This document shows, piece after piece, positions 62,964 to 64,000 of a DNA stretch of 64,000 bases. Source of the stretch: Ashinkailepas kermadecensis (Eukaryota > Arthropoda > Thecostraca > Neolepadidae). The number at the start of each line of letters is the position of its first letter. The first letter of the stretch is position 1. The position numbers and the translations under genes are program-made. The stretch covers positions 1,052,501 to 1,116,500 of the forward strand of contig JAOTOM010005147.1 of NCBI GenBank assembly GCA_034440615.1. The letters are read 5' to 3'. The notes below the pieces were generated by a model. That model was not told the origin of the DNA. It searched no databases and saw only the letters and a list, made by a program, of their open reading frames with translations.

Positions 62964-64000
62964 GTTTGTCACTGGTCTCGCATGCCCTATCATTGCGTTC
63001 CAAATACCGTCTCTCGACATGCGAGTCCCGTTCAGTGTTGGATTTTCACTTCTCGTTCTTGGATTCGGAGTGTATACTCCTTGAGTTCATGCAATTACGG
63101 AGTGCATAATGCCTGGTAACCATAGGGTGAATACAAATTACTGAGACAAAGAAATAAAGTCTTGTTTTTCCATTCAAGAAGCATACATTACAGGTGTTTC
63201 ATCCCACACAGCCTAAGTATGCCGCCTGATGCTGGATCACATAAAAATAGTATTCACTGAGAATACAAACTTCACATAGCAGTCAAATGTGTTGTGGTGC
63301 TGGAAAAGTGTTAAATATACCGTCATTGGCAAGAAATGATGCATTTAATCGTGATTGATTTTCCATGCGAGTTTGAATATATTTCAACTTCAGGTAGGTA
63401 GGTATGATGAAATATATTATTCAAGCTTAGGGTATCCACAAGACATGTCTTGCACAGTTTACCTCCATGAAGCAAACAAATTGGTTAGGCTTGGTTATGT
63501 TATGATAAGTTGGGCTCTACTCTTAAGTTGGACAAGTTTTCATATCCAATGCTTTTTTCTATTTCAAGAATTTGTTTTTCAATAATGAACCAGGCAAGGT
63601 TAGGTTATGTCAGGTTATGTTCTTTAATTTGAATTTTTTTAAAGAAAAATACTGATTGCAATTTTTCCTTTTTCAAGAGAATTGTTCTTTTTGCATTGAA
63701 GGTTAGGCTAGGTTAGGGTAGATTATGCCACATTTTTTATTTCCCAAATTAATGTTTACACTATATTACCCAACTCCAAGCCCATTTATTGGTGTTGTTT
63801 TGCCTGCCAACTGGAAAGTATGTATTTACAGTGGAAGTGAGTGGTCACACCATGTAAACCACATTTTTAAACCTGGCATTGGAAAAAGGAATTTAAATAA
63901 CCCAAAATTACCCTAAACTGCACATTTACAAATAGAAACAAAGTGATGATGAACAAGAATTATGCCTTTCACATCAGGAACCACAAAACCTCAATATCCC
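62961..64000. other. No gene recognised; within the last visible PSMA6 intron
   Basis: AT-rich. AGGTTAGGTTATG, GGTTAGGCTAGGTTAGGG and similar motifs at 63485-63720 are degenerate TTAGG units. No terminal PSMA6 exon is found. Confidence 0.5.

Overview
This window is eukaryotic, intron-bearing and heavily repetitive, most likely from an arthropod. The one clearly ordinary host gene has introns of several hundred bases to more than 3 kb with GT/AG borders. TTAGG-like (AACCT) motifs occur at about 46.06-46.14 kb and 63.59-63.73 kb. Non-LTR retrotransposons, tRNA-derived SINEs, foldback/MITE-like elements, minisatellites and long (AT)n tracts fill most of the rest. The arthropod assignment is an inference, not a demonstration.

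Layout. 1-1550 is a diverged relative of the interior of a large transposon. 3.2-4.8 kb is a microsatellite joined to a 27-bp minisatellite. 5818-13498 is a 7.7-kb non-autonomous hAT-like element (copy A), flanked by an 8-bp target-site duplication (TSD) and ending in TIRs of the form CA(A/G)(G/T)GGCGTCGCCA. 13.5-21.5 kb is mostly unassigned sequence with tandem repeats, two copies of an unclassified ~0.8-kb interspersed repeat and a 230-bp (AT)n tract. 21547-23624 (minus strand) is a secreted mucin/C-type-lectin gene whose threonine-rich repeat carries three indels that sum to a multiple of three. 27.4-28.8 kb is an inverted-repeat structure bounded by microsatellites and containing a reverse-transcriptase tail. 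29.5-39.5 kb is a non-LTR retrotransposon (endonuclease plus RT) split by copy B of the hAT-like element (31975-38462). Removing copy B and one TSD rejoins the RT frame exactly. 41.77-43.95 kb is a foldback element with ~1-kb arms. 44-49.2 kb holds decayed CR1-like retrotransposon fragments in both orientations with SINE insertions. 49.4-52 kb holds another foldback element, a compound microsatellite and a third copy of the 0.8-kb repeat. 52945-61410 carries six exons of the 20S proteasome subunit alpha-6 gene (PSMA6); its last short exon lies beyond the window. Its introns hold SINEs, a MITE and microsatellites.

The most interesting system is the pair of giant hAT-like elements. They have tandem arrays in the first half, a ~0.73-kb internal hairpin, an exon-like segment with its own splice signals, a captured CR1-type RT fragment and a small cysteine-containing ORF, but no recognisable transposase. 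The second theme is a set of 34-60 nt insertions, each flanked by 11-15 bp TSDs, made only of the 3' tail of a tRNA-derived SINE. One of these sits precisely at the exon-like acceptor of copy B and is absent from copy A. Third, roughly 45-52.3 kb is strikingly poor in CpG, while the young SINE inside it is CpG-rich.
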